Below are positions 16,903-25,444 of a stretch of DNA of 64,000 nt, in pieces (the stretch's first letter is position 1; every line of letters begins with the position of its first letter). The stretch is taken from assembly GCF_002979515.1 (NCBI RefSeq), contig NZ_PCPA01000006.1, positions 62,001 through 126,000 of the forward strand, in the 5' to 3' direction. The stretch comes from Microbacterium sp. MYb54. Lineage in GTDB: Bacteria; Actinomycetota; Actinomycetes; Actinomycetales; Microbacteriaceae. A program made the translations under genes and the position numbers. The notes beneath the pieces are model-generated. The model was given only the letters and a program-made list of their open reading frames with translations, ran no database searches and had not been told where the DNA came from.

Positions 16903-17646
16903 GTGACCCTAACCGCGCCGGATGACCAGCCCCTGCCACGTCGACGCCCCGGGCGACCGCCGGCGGTGGATGCTGCGGCGATCGCGACCGCCGTGATCGA
17001 GGTGGGCTTCCGTGACCTGACCTTCGCTGCCGTCGCCGAGAAGCTCGGTGTGGGGCAGGCGACGTTGTATCGGCATGCGAGCAACCGCGACGAGCTCGTG
17101 CGGCTTGGGCTGGATCAGGTGCTGCGCACCGCAGAATGGCCCGACGTGGACGGGGAGTGGCGTCCGCTGCTCGAACGGTGGGCCGTCGCTGCCTGGCACG
17201 TCTGGGAACAGCACCCGGGTGCCGTGCTGGAGTTGACCAGAGGCGTGGTGCCGTGGTCCATCGTGATGCTCTCGGACCGAGTGGGTACGGCACTGGTGGA
17301 GCGCGGGTTCACCGCTCGCGCCGCAGTGCAGGCCGTCGACCTCGTGTTCGATCTCACCGCGGACAGCAGGAGAGGCGTCGAGATCCTCGACGCTCCCATG
17401 GTCACTCAGGACGGCAGGGTCCGCGAGGTCCTCGAGAAGCAGTGGCGGACACCGCCCACAGAGCGGGCGGACAGCGTCGAGGCGCAGGTGCACGACGAGA
17501 TGATCCTCGCCATCACCGCCGATCCCTTCGACTGGTTCCGCGGGAAGCTCCGGGTGGTACTCGCAGGGATCGCACACGAGCTGGCCGGCGACGGCGAGCG
17601 GTCTCACGATGACGAATCGACCAGAACGACAGGAACATCCCGATGA
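16903..17646 (+). CDS. TetR family regulator of the following MFS exporter
   Basis: A 247-residue regulator. An Arg/Pro-rich start (RRRPGRPPAVDAAAIATAV) leads to a helix-turn-helix (AAVAEKLGVGQATLYRHASN, residues about 46-65) and a helical C-terminal domain with a variable tail. The GTG at 16903 has no ribosome site but is exactly at the expected transcription start of a good promoter, so the mRNA is probably leaderless. The 22-bp palindrome inside that promoter suggests autorepression. Its TGA overlaps the ATG of the MFS gene (ATGA), so regulator and exporter form one operon. Confidence 0.88.
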   Translation: MTLTAPDDQPLPRRRPGRPPAVDAAAIATAVIEVGFRDLTFAAVAEKLGVGQATLYRHASNRDELVRLGLDQVLRTAEWPDVDGEWRPLLERWAVAAWHVWEQHPGAVLELTRGVVPWSIVMLSDRVGTALVERGFTARAAVQAVDLVFDLTADSRRGVEILDAPMVTQDGRVREVLEKQWRTPPTERADSVEAQVHDEMILAITADPFDWFRGKLRVVLAGIAHELAGDGERSHDDESTRTTGTSR

Positions 17647-18893
17647 CCAGTCCCGACACCGCATCCGTCCCCACAGTCGACGGGGCGCCGCGCTCACAGG
17701 TGCCGCTCCTGCTCGGGGCGGTGTTCCTCGCCTACCTCGCACAGATGACGTTGAACCCGATCATTGCGCCACTCTCCCGCGAGGTCGGACTCGCGGAGTG
17801 GCAGATCGGCGTCACGATCAGCGTCGCCGCGGCGATGATCGTGTTGACCAGCCAGTTCTGGGGTCGGCGTTCGCAGTCGTGGGGGCGCAAGCCGGTCCTG
17901 GTCTTCGCCTTCACGCTGGCGGTGGTCACGATGGCACTCTTCGCGCTCGCCGCCTTCTGGGGGATGAGCGGCGCGATCAGCGGAACGGTGCTCTTCCTCC
18001 TCTTCGTCCTGCTTCGCGGCATCGGGTTCGGCGCGGCGATCGCGGCTGTTCCACCGACCGCACAGGCATACATCGCCGATGTGACCACCGACGAGCAGGC
18101 GCGCGTGAAGGGGATGGCCGGGGTCGGTGCGGTGCAGGGGATCGCGATGATCGCCGGATCCGTGGTCGGTGGTGTGCTCTCGGCCTTCGGGCTGATCACC
18201 CCGTTGATCGTGGTCCCGTTCCTGCTTCTGGCCGGCCTCGGTGTCGTGGCGTTTCGGCTCCGCAGGGAGACCCGCACGGAGCTGATCGAGAAGCCCGCCA
18301 GGGTCCGTCCGTTCGACACGCGCGTCTGGCCGTTCCTGGTCGCAGGGTTCGGGATGTTCACCGCGTTGGGGTTCATCCAGGTGATCACCGGGTTCATCGT
18401 CCAGGACCGGCTGCACCTCGCCGCGGCGCAGACCGGTCTGGTCACAGGTGGGGCGCTCCTCGCAGCCGGGGTGGGCATGGTCACGGCTCAGGCCGTGATC
18501 GTTCCGAGGAGCGGATGGACGCCGCCGACCCTGCTCCGTGTCGGTGGGCTCACCGCCCTCGTCGGCTTCGGCCTGCTCATCGTCGATCTCGGCGCCGTGG
18601 CTCTGTTCGCGGCGATCCTGATCATCGGGCTGGGCCTCGGCACCGCGATGCCGGGCTATACGGCAGGCCCTACCCTGCTTGTGCGCCGTGACGAACAGGG
18701 CGGACTCGCCGGACTCATCGGAGCGACAACGGGACTCACGTTCGTCGTCGCGCCGACGCTCGGCACCGCGCTCTACGGGGTGTGGCCGGCGCTGCCGATC
18801 ATCATCGGCGCTGTGATCATGGGGCTGGTCACTCTCTTCGTCTGGCTGCACCCGCGGTTCCGGCAGGCAGCAGAGGTGGCAGCGGCGCCGTAG
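17643..18893 (+). CDS. MFS transporter (12-segment)
   Basis: A 416-residue major facilitator with about 12 hydrophobic segments. The motif A loop reads GRRSQSWGRKPVL after segment 2, close to the DHA1 drug-exporter pattern, and an arginine follows in segment 4 (LLRGIGFGAAIAAVPP). It is co-transcribed with, and overlaps by 4 nt, the upstream TetR gene. That pairing is usual for a substrate-induced exporter; the substrate itself cannot be inferred. Six bases separate its stop from the convergent menC stop. Confidence 0.88.
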   Translation: MTSPDTASVPTVDGAPRSQVPLLLGAVFLAYLAQMTLNPIIAPLSREVGLAEWQIGVTISVAAAMIVLTSQFWGRRSQSWGRKPVLVFAFTLAVVTMALFALAAFWGMSGAISGTVLFLLFVLLRGIGFGAAIAAVPPTAQAYIADVTTDEQARVKGMAGVGAVQGIAMIAGSVVGGVLSAFGLITPLIVVPFLLLAGLGVVAFRLRRETRTELIEKPARVRPFDTRVWPFLVAGFGMFTALGFIQVITGFIVQDRLHLAAAQTGLVTGGALLAAGVGMVTAQAVIVPRSGWTPPTLLRVGGLTALVGFGLLIVDLGAVALFAAILIIGLGLGTAMPGYTAGPTLLVRRDEQGGLAGLIGATTGLTFVVAPTLGTALYGVWPALPIIIGAVIMGLVTLFVWLHPRFRQAAEVAAAP

Positions 18894-18899
18894 TCCGGC

Positions 18900-19883
18900 T
18901 CAGTGCGTGGCTGCCGTCAGCTCGTAGTGGCAGCGGGCGAGGCGGGCGAGCCACCATTCGCGGCGCTCGTCGGAGGCGGCGAGACGGCTGAGCGCTTCGG
19001 CATCCGGCGTCAGGCGCCCGACCGGGATCGAGCCGTCGACGGGGCGCAGGTCGGCCACGTCGTCGAGGAACAGCGAGGCCGTGCCGAGCCCGCAGTCGTA
19101 GTCCAGCGTCGGCAGCGCCGCTGCGAGCGCGGCTCCCTGAGAGAGGCCGATCGCGGTGTCCAGGGCGCTCGAGACCACGACGGGGAGCCCCGCGGCGGTG
19201 ACGATCTGCAAGGCGTGCGTGATGCCGCCCAGCGGCTGCGCCTTGATCACGAGGAGGTCGGCAGCACCCGCGCGCGCGACCGCGAGCGGGTCGGACGACT
19301 TGCGCACGCTCTCATCAGCGGCTACCGGGATGCCCATGTACTTCACGCGCTTGCGCAGATCGGCGAGCTCCGGCACCGTCGCGCACGGCTGCTCGACATA
19401 CTCCAGGTCGCACTCGCCCAGCGCGTGGACGGCATGCTCGGCCTCGTCGACGTTCCACGCACCGTTCGCGTCGATGCGGATGCGTCCTTCCGGGCCCATC
19501 ACCTCGCGCACGGCCCGGACGCGGGCCACGTCATCGGCGAGCGTCTGGCCGGGTTCTGCGACCTTGACCTTGGCCGTGCGGCATCCGGGGAAGCGCGCCA
19601 GCAGCTCGGGTACGCGCGCCGCCTCGATCGCCGGCACCGTGGCGTTGACGCCGATCCGGTCGCGCAACGGCGTCGGCTGCTCGTGCCAGGCGAAGTCGAT
19701 CGCGGCGGCGAGCCAGGTGGCGGCCTCCGCGTCTTCGTACTCGAGGAACGGGGAGAACTCCGCCCATCCCTCCGGTCCTTCGAAGAGCAGCGCCTCCCGC
19801 ACGTCGATGCCGCGGAAGCGGCTGTGCATGGGGAGGGCGACGACCCTGGCCGAGTCGAGCAGGTCTGCGAGCGGCGGGATCAT
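18900..19883 (-). CDS. menC: o-Succinylbenzoate synthase
   Basis: A 327-residue enolase-superfamily enzyme that dehydrates SHCHC to o-succinylbenzoate in menaquinone biosynthesis. The catalytic set is complete: KVK (Lys105, Lys107), metal ligands Asp138 (RIDAN), Glu164 (YVEQP) and Asp190 (ADES), and Lys214 (VIKAQPLGG). MenB and MenE are encoded 2.6-4.5 kb away on the other strand, which supports this assignment over other muconate-lactonising-like enzymes. The start ATG at 19883 is 6 nt after CAGAAT on the minus strand; no clear ribosome site is seen. Confidence 0.93.
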   Translation of the reverse strand: MIPPLADLLDSARVVALPMHSRFRGIDVREALLFEGPEGWAEFSPFLEYEDAEAATWLAAAIDFAWHEQPTPLRDRIGVNATVPAIEAARVPELLARFPGCRTAKVKVAEPGQTLADDVARVRAVREVMGPEGRIRIDANGAWNVDEAEHAVHALGECDLEYVEQPCATVPELADLRKRVKYMGIPVAADESVRKSSDPLAVARAGAADLLVIKAQPLGGITHALQIVTAAGLPVVVSSALDTAIGLSQGAALAAALPTLDYDCGLGTASLFLDDVADLRPVDGSIPVGRLTPDAEALSRLAASDERREWWLARLARCHYELTAATH

Positions 19884-19894
19884 GTGCCCATTCT

Positions 19895-19915
19895 GCTCCG
19901 TGCGCGCCTCGGAGC
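19895..19915. terminator. Small hairpin downstream of the GNAT gene
   Basis: GCTCCG (19895-19900) and CGGAGC (19910-19915) form a 6-bp stem in the 63-nt gap after the minus-strand GNAT gene and before the menC start. Confidence 0.3.
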
Positions 19916-19946
19916 GCCGCTCGTCGGTCGGGTGAGTCGCGGGCGC

Positions 19947-20966
19947 TCAGGTGAGGTGCTTCTGCAACTCGCCCATCCGCTCGGTCGGAACGAACCCGAG
20001 CAGGGTGTTCACCGAGAGCATGTGCGCGTTGGATTCGGCGTTGTACGTGTAGACGGCTCGTGCATGCGGCGACTCCTGCTGCAGCAGACGGAGGTTTGCG
20101 ATCTTCACAGCCGTGCCGAGGCGGTGACCGCGGTCGGCGGTGCGCACGAGCGTGCCCCACTGGTAGGCGTTGCCGTCGTCGCCGGACACCACGAGCTGGG
20201 TGTACGCGGCGACCTGGCCGGTCGTCGTCAGCGCGACGGAGCCGAAGGAGCGCCGGTTCTGTCGGACGAGGAGCTCCTCCTGCTCGCGGATGCTGTCGAC
20301 GTCGGGCTTCGCCGGCTCGATGTCGAGATCACCGCTGGGGGCTTCGGTATCGATCGAGGCGTCGAGGATCGTCCAGCCTTCGACGACGTCATCGGGCACG
20401 GGGCCGCTCCAACTCCGGATCGTGTAGCCCCGGATCGCCGCGGCGACGTCGGCGTCGATCCGGTCGAGCGTGGTGGGCTCGACCGGGAGCGCGAGGCGAT
20501 TCTGCAGATCGCCCAGCGCGAGCGAGTAGCCGTGACGCCGAGCGAACTCGCGGCCGGGTGCGCCGTCTCCATCGGCTCCGAGCTCGTACCGCCAGGACGT
20601 GTCGCCCTGCGCCGCGGTGCGTCCGGCCGCGATCGCTGTTTCCTCGAGGAATGCCAGGGCGGCGGAGCCGACCCCTCGTCGTCGATGCCCCGGCGGCACG
20701 TGGATGGCGAGATGCGCGACGTGCGTGTTGTCCTTCAGGGGGAGCGCGAGCCCCGCCGCCGCCACGACCTCGTCGCCGTCACGCACCAGGTGGGGGCGTC
20801 GTTCGAGAACCTGCGACTGCTGCTGCATCGCGCTGCGCGTCTCCTCGCGGGACCAGACCGGGACGTCGAGTCCGCGGTCGGCCCACTCGGCGGCCGCATA
20901 CGCATCCCACCAGGCGTCCACTGCGGCGGAGTCGAACGGGTCGATGCGCGTGATCTCGAGCGTCAT
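19947..20966 (-). CDS. Tandem-domain GNAT N-acetyltransferase
   Basis: A 339-residue protein with two GNAT folds. The N-terminal half carries an acetyl-CoA pyrophosphate loop (PPGHRRRGVGSAALAFLEE, residues about 90-110). The C-terminal half has a second one (ADRGHRLGTAVKIANLRLL) followed by the NAESNAHMLSVNTLLGF segment common at GNAT C-termini. The acceptor is unknown. The ATG at 20966 is 6 nt after TACCGT (20973-20978, minus strand), so a leaderless message is likely. It lies between menC and the divergent PadR gene, with no visible link to either. Confidence 0.85.
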   Translation of the reverse strand: MTLEITRIDPFDSAAVDAWWDAYAAAEWADRGLDVPVWSREETRSAMQQQSQVLERRPHLVRDGDEVVAAAGLALPLKDNTHVAHLAIHVPPGHRRRGVGSAALAFLEETAIAAGRTAAQGDTSWRYELGADGDGAPGREFARRHGYSLALGDLQNRLALPVEPTTLDRIDADVAAAIRGYTIRSWSGPVPDDVVEGWTILDASIDTEAPSGDLDIEPAKPDVDSIREQEELLVRQNRRSFGSVALTTTGQVAAYTQLVVSGDDGNAYQWGTLVRTADRGHRLGTAVKIANLRLLQQESPHARAVYTYNAESNAHMLSVNTLLGFVPTERMGELQKHLT

Positions 20967-21016
20967 GGCTCCACGGTACTTGCCATCCGGATCTTGAACC
21001 ACGCATAAACGTGTGA

Positions 21017-21046
21017 TTGACAATAGTGTGTTACACACAGTAATGT
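21017..21046 (+). promoter_or_regulatory. PadR promoter with embedded operator
   Basis: Consensus TTGACA (21017-21022) and TAATGT (21041-21046) are 18 bp apart. GTGTG-TTA-CACAC (21026-21038) is a perfect inverted repeat in the spacer. The ATG at 21054 follows the -10 by 7 nt, implying a leaderless, autorepressed transcript. Confidence 0.7.
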
Positions 21047-21053
21047 GATCGAC

Positions 21054-21386
21054 ATGAACGAGACCCTCGACACGCATCTGCAGGAACTGCGTCGCGGCAC
21101 GATCGTGCTCGCGTGCCTGCAGCTGCTGCGCACGCCGGGCTACGGCTACGGACTGCTCGAGCAGCTCGAGCGGCAGGGGTTCGCGACAGACGCCAACACG
21201 CTGTATCCGCTGCTTCGACGGCTGGAGAAGCAGGAGTACCTCACGAGCGAGTGGAACACCGACGAGGCACGGCCCCGCAAGTTCTACCGCACCTCGGATG
21301 CCGGCATCCGCCTCGCCGACACCCTCACCGACGAATGGCGCTCGCTCACCACGGCGATCGCATCCCTCACGACAGAGGAGATCTGA
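21054..21386 (+). CDS. PadR family transcriptional regulator
   Basis: A 110-residue winged-helix regulator. The core reads RGTIVLACLQLLRTPGYGYG, then LEQLERQGFATDANTLYPLL and a basic wing (ARPRKFYRTSDAG), all standard for short PadR proteins. ATG 21054 is preferred over GTG 21045 because it sits at the expected transcription start of a strong promoter; neither has a ribosome site. The next gene starts one base after its stop, encoding a HAAS-domain membrane protein. This regulator/membrane-protein pair is common in Gram-positive bacteria and probably responds to envelope stress or an effector. Confidence 0.9.
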   Translation: MNETLDTHLQELRRGTIVLACLQLLRTPGYGYGLLEQLERQGFATDANTLYPLLRRLEKQEYLTSEWNTDEARPRKFYRTSDAGIRLADTLTDEWRSLTTAIASLTTEEI

Positions 21387-21387
21387 C

Positions 21388-22383
21388 ATGACCACGACGA
21401 CCACGCTCACCGAGCGATACGTCAGCGCGACGATCCGCAGCCTGCGCCCAGAGGCACAGGACGACGTCCGCGCCGAGCTCGAAGCCTCCATCGCAGACGC
21501 GATCGAGGCGCGGGTCGACCAGGGGGAGACGGCGGATGCCGCCGAGCGCGCGGTGCTCACCGAGCTCGGCGATCCGGGCGTCCTCGCCGCAGGATACGCC
21601 GACCGCCCCCTGTACCTCATCGGTCCGCGCTTCTACCTGACCTGGTGGCGACTGCTCAAGCTGCTGCTGATCATCGTCCCGGTCTGTGTGCTCGGCGGTG
21701 TCGCGCTGGGGCAGACCATCTCCGGGGCGCCCGTGGGCGAGATCATCTCCACGTCGCTCCTCGCGACCGGAGGCGCGATCCTGCACATCTGCTTCTGGAC
21801 CACGCTCGTGTTCGTCATCCTGGAGCGCAGCAACAGCTCGACGGCGATCGAGCAGTGGGATCTCGATCAGCTCCCGGAGCCGACGCAGAACGCCGCGGGC
21901 CGCAGCGAGCTGATCGCCTCGTTGGTCTTCCTCGGCATCACCGTCGGCGCACTGCTCTGGGACCGTTTCCGCGGTTTCGTCGTCGTCGAGGGCGAGGGTC
22001 TTCCCCTCCTCGACCCGCAGCTGTGGCCGTGGGGCATGGGCGTCCTGTTCCTGCTGATCGCCGCGGAGGCCGTGTTCGCCGTGGTGCTCTACCGCAAGGG
22101 CAGATGGAACACGGGCCTGGCTGTGGCGAACACGATCCTCGCGCTGGCGTTCCTCGCGTGGGTGCTCGTGCTGCTGCTGAGCGGCGAACTCGTCAATCCG
22201 GACTTCCTCGCCTACGTCACAGCGGCCGGCGGAGAGGGCTTCGCCGCAGGGCAGGTCGAATCGGCCGGCGAAGGCGGACTGTTCCGCATCCTCGCCGTGC
22301 TGTTGGGCTTCGGCGTCGCGGCCGGAGTCGTGTGGGACATCGTCGACGGTTGGATCAAGACGGTCCGCGCCCGTCGTAGTTGA
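21388..22383 (+). CDS. HAAS-domain (permease prefix) membrane protein
   Basis: A 331-residue protein. The N-terminal cytoplasmic helical domain (residues 1-75; LTERYVSATIRSLRPEAQDD, later AERAVLTELGDPGVLAAGYA) is the HAAS signalling module that usually follows PadR genes. Six or so membrane segments follow. Its function is unknown; in known cases the HAAS domain is thought to work with the adjacent PadR protein. The ATG at 21388 has an AGAGGAG ribosome site. A strong hairpin with a UUCG loop lies 9 nt past its stop and closes the two-gene operon. Confidence 0.8.
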   Translation: MTTTTTLTERYVSATIRSLRPEAQDDVRAELEASIADAIEARVDQGETADAAERAVLTELGDPGVLAAGYADRPLYLIGPRFYLTWWRLLKLLLIIVPVCVLGGVALGQTISGAPVGEIISTSLLATGGAILHICFWTTLVFVILERSNSSTAIEQWDLDQLPEPTQNAAGRSELIASLVFLGITVGALLWDRFRGFVVVEGEGLPLLDPQLWPWGMGVLFLLIAAEAVFAVVLYRKGRWNTGLAVANTILALAFLAWVLVLLLSGELVNPDFLAYVTAAGGEGFAAGQVESAGEGGLFRILAVLLGFGVAAGVVWDIVDGWIKTVRARRS

Positions 22384-22391
22384 CCGCAGTC

Positions 22392-22427
22392 GAGGAGGCG
22401 CCGTCCCTTCGGGGGCGGCGCTTCCTC
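22392..22427 (+). terminator. Strong UUCG-capped hairpin after the PadR-HAAS operon
   Basis: A 16-bp stem (22392-22407 with 22412-22427, two G-U pairs) is capped by a C(UUCG)G tetraloop. There is no U-run. It separates the HAAS gene from the menB promoter, whose -10 follows at 22451. Confidence 0.7.
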
Positions 22428-22463
22428 CGTCGACGAGACGAGCCGAGGAATAGGCTGGACGCC

Positions 22464-23384
22464 GTGACCACCGCATTCGTCTCAGATCTCTTCGACCCGG
22501 CCGAATGGGTGCTCGCGCCCGGCGCCGAGGACTACACCGACATCACCGCGCACGTCTCGCACGACGGCGGGGTCGCACGCATCGCGTTCAACCGTCCCGA
22601 GGTGCGCAACGCGTTCCGACCGCACACGGTCGACGAGCTCTACCGCGCGCTCGACATCGCCCGACAGGATGCGCACATCGGTGCGGTGCTGCTCACGGGG
22701 AACGGTCCGAGCCCGAAGGACGGCGGCTGGGCGTTCTGCTCGGGTGGCGACCAGCGCATCCGAGGTCGTGACGGGTACAAGTACTCCGACGCGGAGACCG
22801 GGATCGTCGACGGGGCCAGCCGCGCGGCGGTCGGACGCCTCCACATCCTCGAGGTGCAGCGACTCATCCGCTTCATGCCCAAGGTCGTCATCGCGGTCGT
22901 ACCGGGATGGGCGGCGGGCGGCGGGCACTCGCTGCATGTCGTGTGCGATCTGACGATCGCCTCGGCCGAGCACGGAAAGTTCAAGCAGACCGACGCCGAC
23001 GTCGGCAGCTTCGACGCCGGATACGGCTCGGCGTACATGGCGCGCCAGACCGGGCAGAAGTTCGCCCGCGAGGTGTTCTTCCTCGCGGAGGAGTATTCGG
23101 CCCAGCGCGCCTACGAAGCAGGCGCCGTGAACCGGGTCGTGCCGCACGCCGAACTCGAACGCGAGGCGCTGAAGATGGCGCGCACCGTGTTGACCAAGTC
23201 GCCGACGGCGATCCGGATGCTGAAGTTCGCCTTCAACGCGGTCGATGACGGGCTGGTCGGCCAGCAGGTCTTCGCCGGTGAGGCCACCCGCCTCGCCTAC
23301 GGCACCGACGAAGCCGTCGAGGGCCGCGACTCGTTCCTCGAGAAGCGTGACCCCGACTGGTCATCGTTCCCCTGGCACTACTGA
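22464..23384 (+). CDS. menB: 1,4-Dihydroxy-2-naphthoyl-CoA synthase
   Basis: A 306-residue crotonase-fold enzyme that cyclises o-succinylbenzoyl-CoA in menaquinone synthesis. Diagnostic features are the oxyanion-hole CSGGDQRIRG, GWAAGGGHSLHVVCD, the SFDAGYGSAYMARQ segment carrying the conserved Asp, and the C-terminal SSFPWHY tail found in MenB proteins. The GTG at 22464 is 7 nt after TAGGCT (22451-22456) and lacks a ribosome site, so it is probably leaderless; a longer frame would run through the preceding terminator. MenE follows 30 nt later. Confidence 0.95.
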   Translation: MTTAFVSDLFDPAEWVLAPGAEDYTDITAHVSHDGGVARIAFNRPEVRNAFRPHTVDELYRALDIARQDAHIGAVLLTGNGPSPKDGGWAFCSGGDQRIRGRDGYKYSDAETGIVDGASRAAVGRLHILEVQRLIRFMPKVVIAVVPGWAAGGGHSLHVVCDLTIASAEHGKFKQTDADVGSFDAGYGSAYMARQTGQKFAREVFFLAEEYSAQRAYEAGAVNRVVPHAELEREALKMARTVLTKSPTAIRMLKFAFNAVDDGLVGQQVFAGEATRLAYGTDEAVEGRDSFLEKRDPDWSSFPWHY

Positions 23385-23414
23385 GCCCGCCGCACCGTTG
23401 AGTCGGAGACGCGC

Positions 23415-24569
23415 ATGACCGCCCTGATCCCCACGGATGCCGAAGATCCGGTGCTGCTGCGGGAGGCCCTGCAACGTGCGCTCGACGGTGGTCCCGCTCT
23501 GGGGCTCGGGATGGTGACCGGTGCTCCCGAGGACGTAGCAGACGGACTCGCTGCCGTGATCGCGACCTCCGGATCGAGCGGCATCCCGAAGCGGGTGGCG
23601 CTGAGCGGCGAGGCTCTGCGGGCGAGTGCCGAGGCCACGGCGGCGCGCATCGGCAGCGGACGCTGGCTGCTCGCGCTTCCGGCGAGCTACGTCGCAGGAC
23701 TCCAGGTGATCGTGCGCTCGATCCTCGCGGATACCCGGCCGACCGTGCTCGAGGGACGATTCTCACCGCTGTCGTTCGCCGAGGCGACATTCTCGATGCT
23801 GCGGCCGTCGGCAGGCGCGGGGATCCCCGAGCTCTACACCTCGCTCGTACCCGCGCAGGTCGCGACGCTGCTCGACGCGGCGGATGACACCGCCGTCCGC
23901 GCCGCGCTGACGGCCTATCGCGCGATCCTGGTCGGCGGCCAGTCCCTTCCGGAGCCGTTGCGGGAACGGGCAGCCGACCTCGGGGCGCGGCTGGTGCGCA
24001 CCTACGGCTCGACCGAGACCAGCGGCGGGTGCGTCTACGACGGCGTTCCCCTCGACACGGTCGGCGTGCGCACGGTCGACGGCGAGCTGCGCATCGCAGG
24101 CCCCATGCTCGCGGAGGGATATCTCGGTGATGGCTCGTTGACCGCGCGCACCTTCGTCCGCGATGAGCACGGCATCCGCTGGTACCGCACCGGTGATCTC
24201 GGTCTCGTGGAGGACGGGGTGGTGCGGGTGCATGGCCGCGCCGACAACGTGATCGTCTCCGGCGGGATCAACATCTCGCTGGACCGCGTGGAACGGGCCG
24301 TCCGCCGGATCGCCGGCCTGCATGAGGCCGTGGTGGTCGGGGTGGATGACGAGCGCTGGGGCGAGGCGTCCGTGATCGTCGCGGCCCGTGGCGAGGTGCT
24401 GCGGCGCAGCGAGTCCGAGCAGCTCGCGCACGCTCGCGATGCCGTCGAGGAGGAACTCGGCAGACACGCCCGCCCGGCGAGGCTGATCCTGGTCGATGAG
24501 CTCGACGTCCTCTCCTCCGGCAAGCCCGATCGCGAGGCCATCCGCCGCATGGTCGCCGACCTGCGCTGA
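23415..24569 (+). CDS. menE: o-Succinylbenzoate-CoA ligase
   Basis: A 384-residue acyl-adenylating enzyme that makes OSB-CoA, the MenB substrate. ANL-family motifs appear in order: ATSGSSGIPKRV (phosphate loop, residues about 49-60), YGSTETSGG, YRTGDLG, GRADNVIVSGG, and the C-terminal SSGKPDR lysine region. It is shorter than typical acyl-CoA ligases, as is usual for actinobacterial MenE. The ATG at 23415 has a GGAG site. It is directly downstream of menB and completes a menB-menE unit. Confidence 0.93.
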   Translation: MTALIPTDAEDPVLLREALQRALDGGPALGLGMVTGAPEDVADGLAAVIATSGSSGIPKRVALSGEALRASAEATAARIGSGRWLLALPASYVAGLQVIVRSILADTRPTVLEGRFSPLSFAEATFSMLRPSAGAGIPELYTSLVPAQVATLLDAADDTAVRAALTAYRAILVGGQSLPEPLRERAADLGARLVRTYGSTETSGGCVYDGVPLDTVGVRTVDGELRIAGPMLAEGYLGDGSLTARTFVRDEHGIRWYRTGDLGLVEDGVVRVHGRADNVIVSGGINISLDRVERAVRRIAGLHEAVVVGVDDERWGEASVIVAARGEVLRRSESEQLAHARDAVEEELGRHARPARLILVDELDVLSSGKPDREAIRRMVADLR

Positions 24570-24591
24570 GCCCTCTGCCAGACTGAACCGC

Positions 24592-25383
24592 ATGGCCTCG
24601 TACACGCATGGACACCACGAATCCGTCCTCCGGTCGCACAACGTGCGCGACATCGCGAACTCCGCCGAGTACCTTCGCCCGCACCTCACGGCCACCACGC
24701 GTCTCCTCGACGTGGGAGCCGGCCCCGGCAGCATCACGGTCGATTTCGCCGGCGTCGTCGCGCACGTCACCGCCACCGAGATCGATGACGGCGCCCTGGC
24801 GCTCTCACGAGGCCTTGCGGCCGAGCGCGGCCACACGAACCTCGCGTTCTCGGTCGAGGACGTGCACGCGCTGAGCTTTCCCGACGATTCCTTCGACGTC
24901 GTGCACGCGCATCAGGTGCTCCAGCACGTCGGCGACCCGGTACAGGCGCTTCGCGAGATGCGCCGTGTCGCCGCGCCCGGCGGGATCGTCGCCGCTCGCG
25001 ACGCCGACTACGCGGGCTTCGTCTGGTTCCCCGTGCTGCCTGCGCTTGACCGCTGGCTTGCCCTGTATCGTGCGGCCGCGCAGGCCAATGGAGGCGAGCC
25101 GGATGCCGGACGACGGCTGCTGTCGTGGGCGCGCGCCGCGGGTTTCACCGACGTCACGGCGACGGCATCCACCTGGTGCTACGCCTCTCCCTCGGAGCGT
25201 GCGTGGTGGGGAGGGATGTGGGCCGACCGCATCCTCGAGTCCGCGCTCGCGCGGCAGCTCGTCGACAGCGGCATGGCGACCGGCGCCGATCTGCAGGAGA
25301 TCAGTGACGCGTGGAAGCGCTGGGCCGACGACGGCGATGGCTGGTATCTGGTGCCGCACGGCGAGATCCTCGCCCGCGCCTGA
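24592..25383 (+). CDS. Class I SAM-dependent methyltransferase
   Basis: A 263-residue methyltransferase. SAM-binding motif I is LLDVGAGPGSITVDFA (residues about 39-54), followed by the acidic loop TEIDDGAL, motif II-like SFDVVHAHQVLQHV and PGGIVAARD. The substrate is unknown. Such proteins near menB/menE invite a link to UbiE/MenG, but this sequence lacks the UbiE family signatures and cannot be assigned to demethylmenaquinone methylation. The ATG at 24592 begins the conserved part and is 7 nt after CAGACT (24579-24584), a weaker leaderless candidate. Confidence 0.82.
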   Translation: MASYTHGHHESVLRSHNVRDIANSAEYLRPHLTATTRLLDVGAGPGSITVDFAGVVAHVTATEIDDGALALSRGLAAERGHTNLAFSVEDVHALSFPDDSFDVVHAHQVLQHVGDPVQALREMRRVAAPGGIVAARDADYAGFVWFPVLPALDRWLALYRAAAQANGGEPDAGRRLLSWARAAGFTDVTATASTWCYASPSERAWWGGMWADRILESALARQLVDSGMATGADLQEISDAWKRWADDGDGWYLVPHGEILARA

Positions 25384-25444
25384 CCGGGCAGGGATACATC
25401 CTGCGACGGATGCCTGCTGCGGAGCCCTCGCGTAGCGTGGGGGA

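Noticed and set aside
24592..25383. Methyltransferase as MenG/UbiE, completing menaquinone synthesis.
   Set aside because: It has only general class I SAM motifs and lacks UbiE family signatures; proximity to menE alone is not enough.
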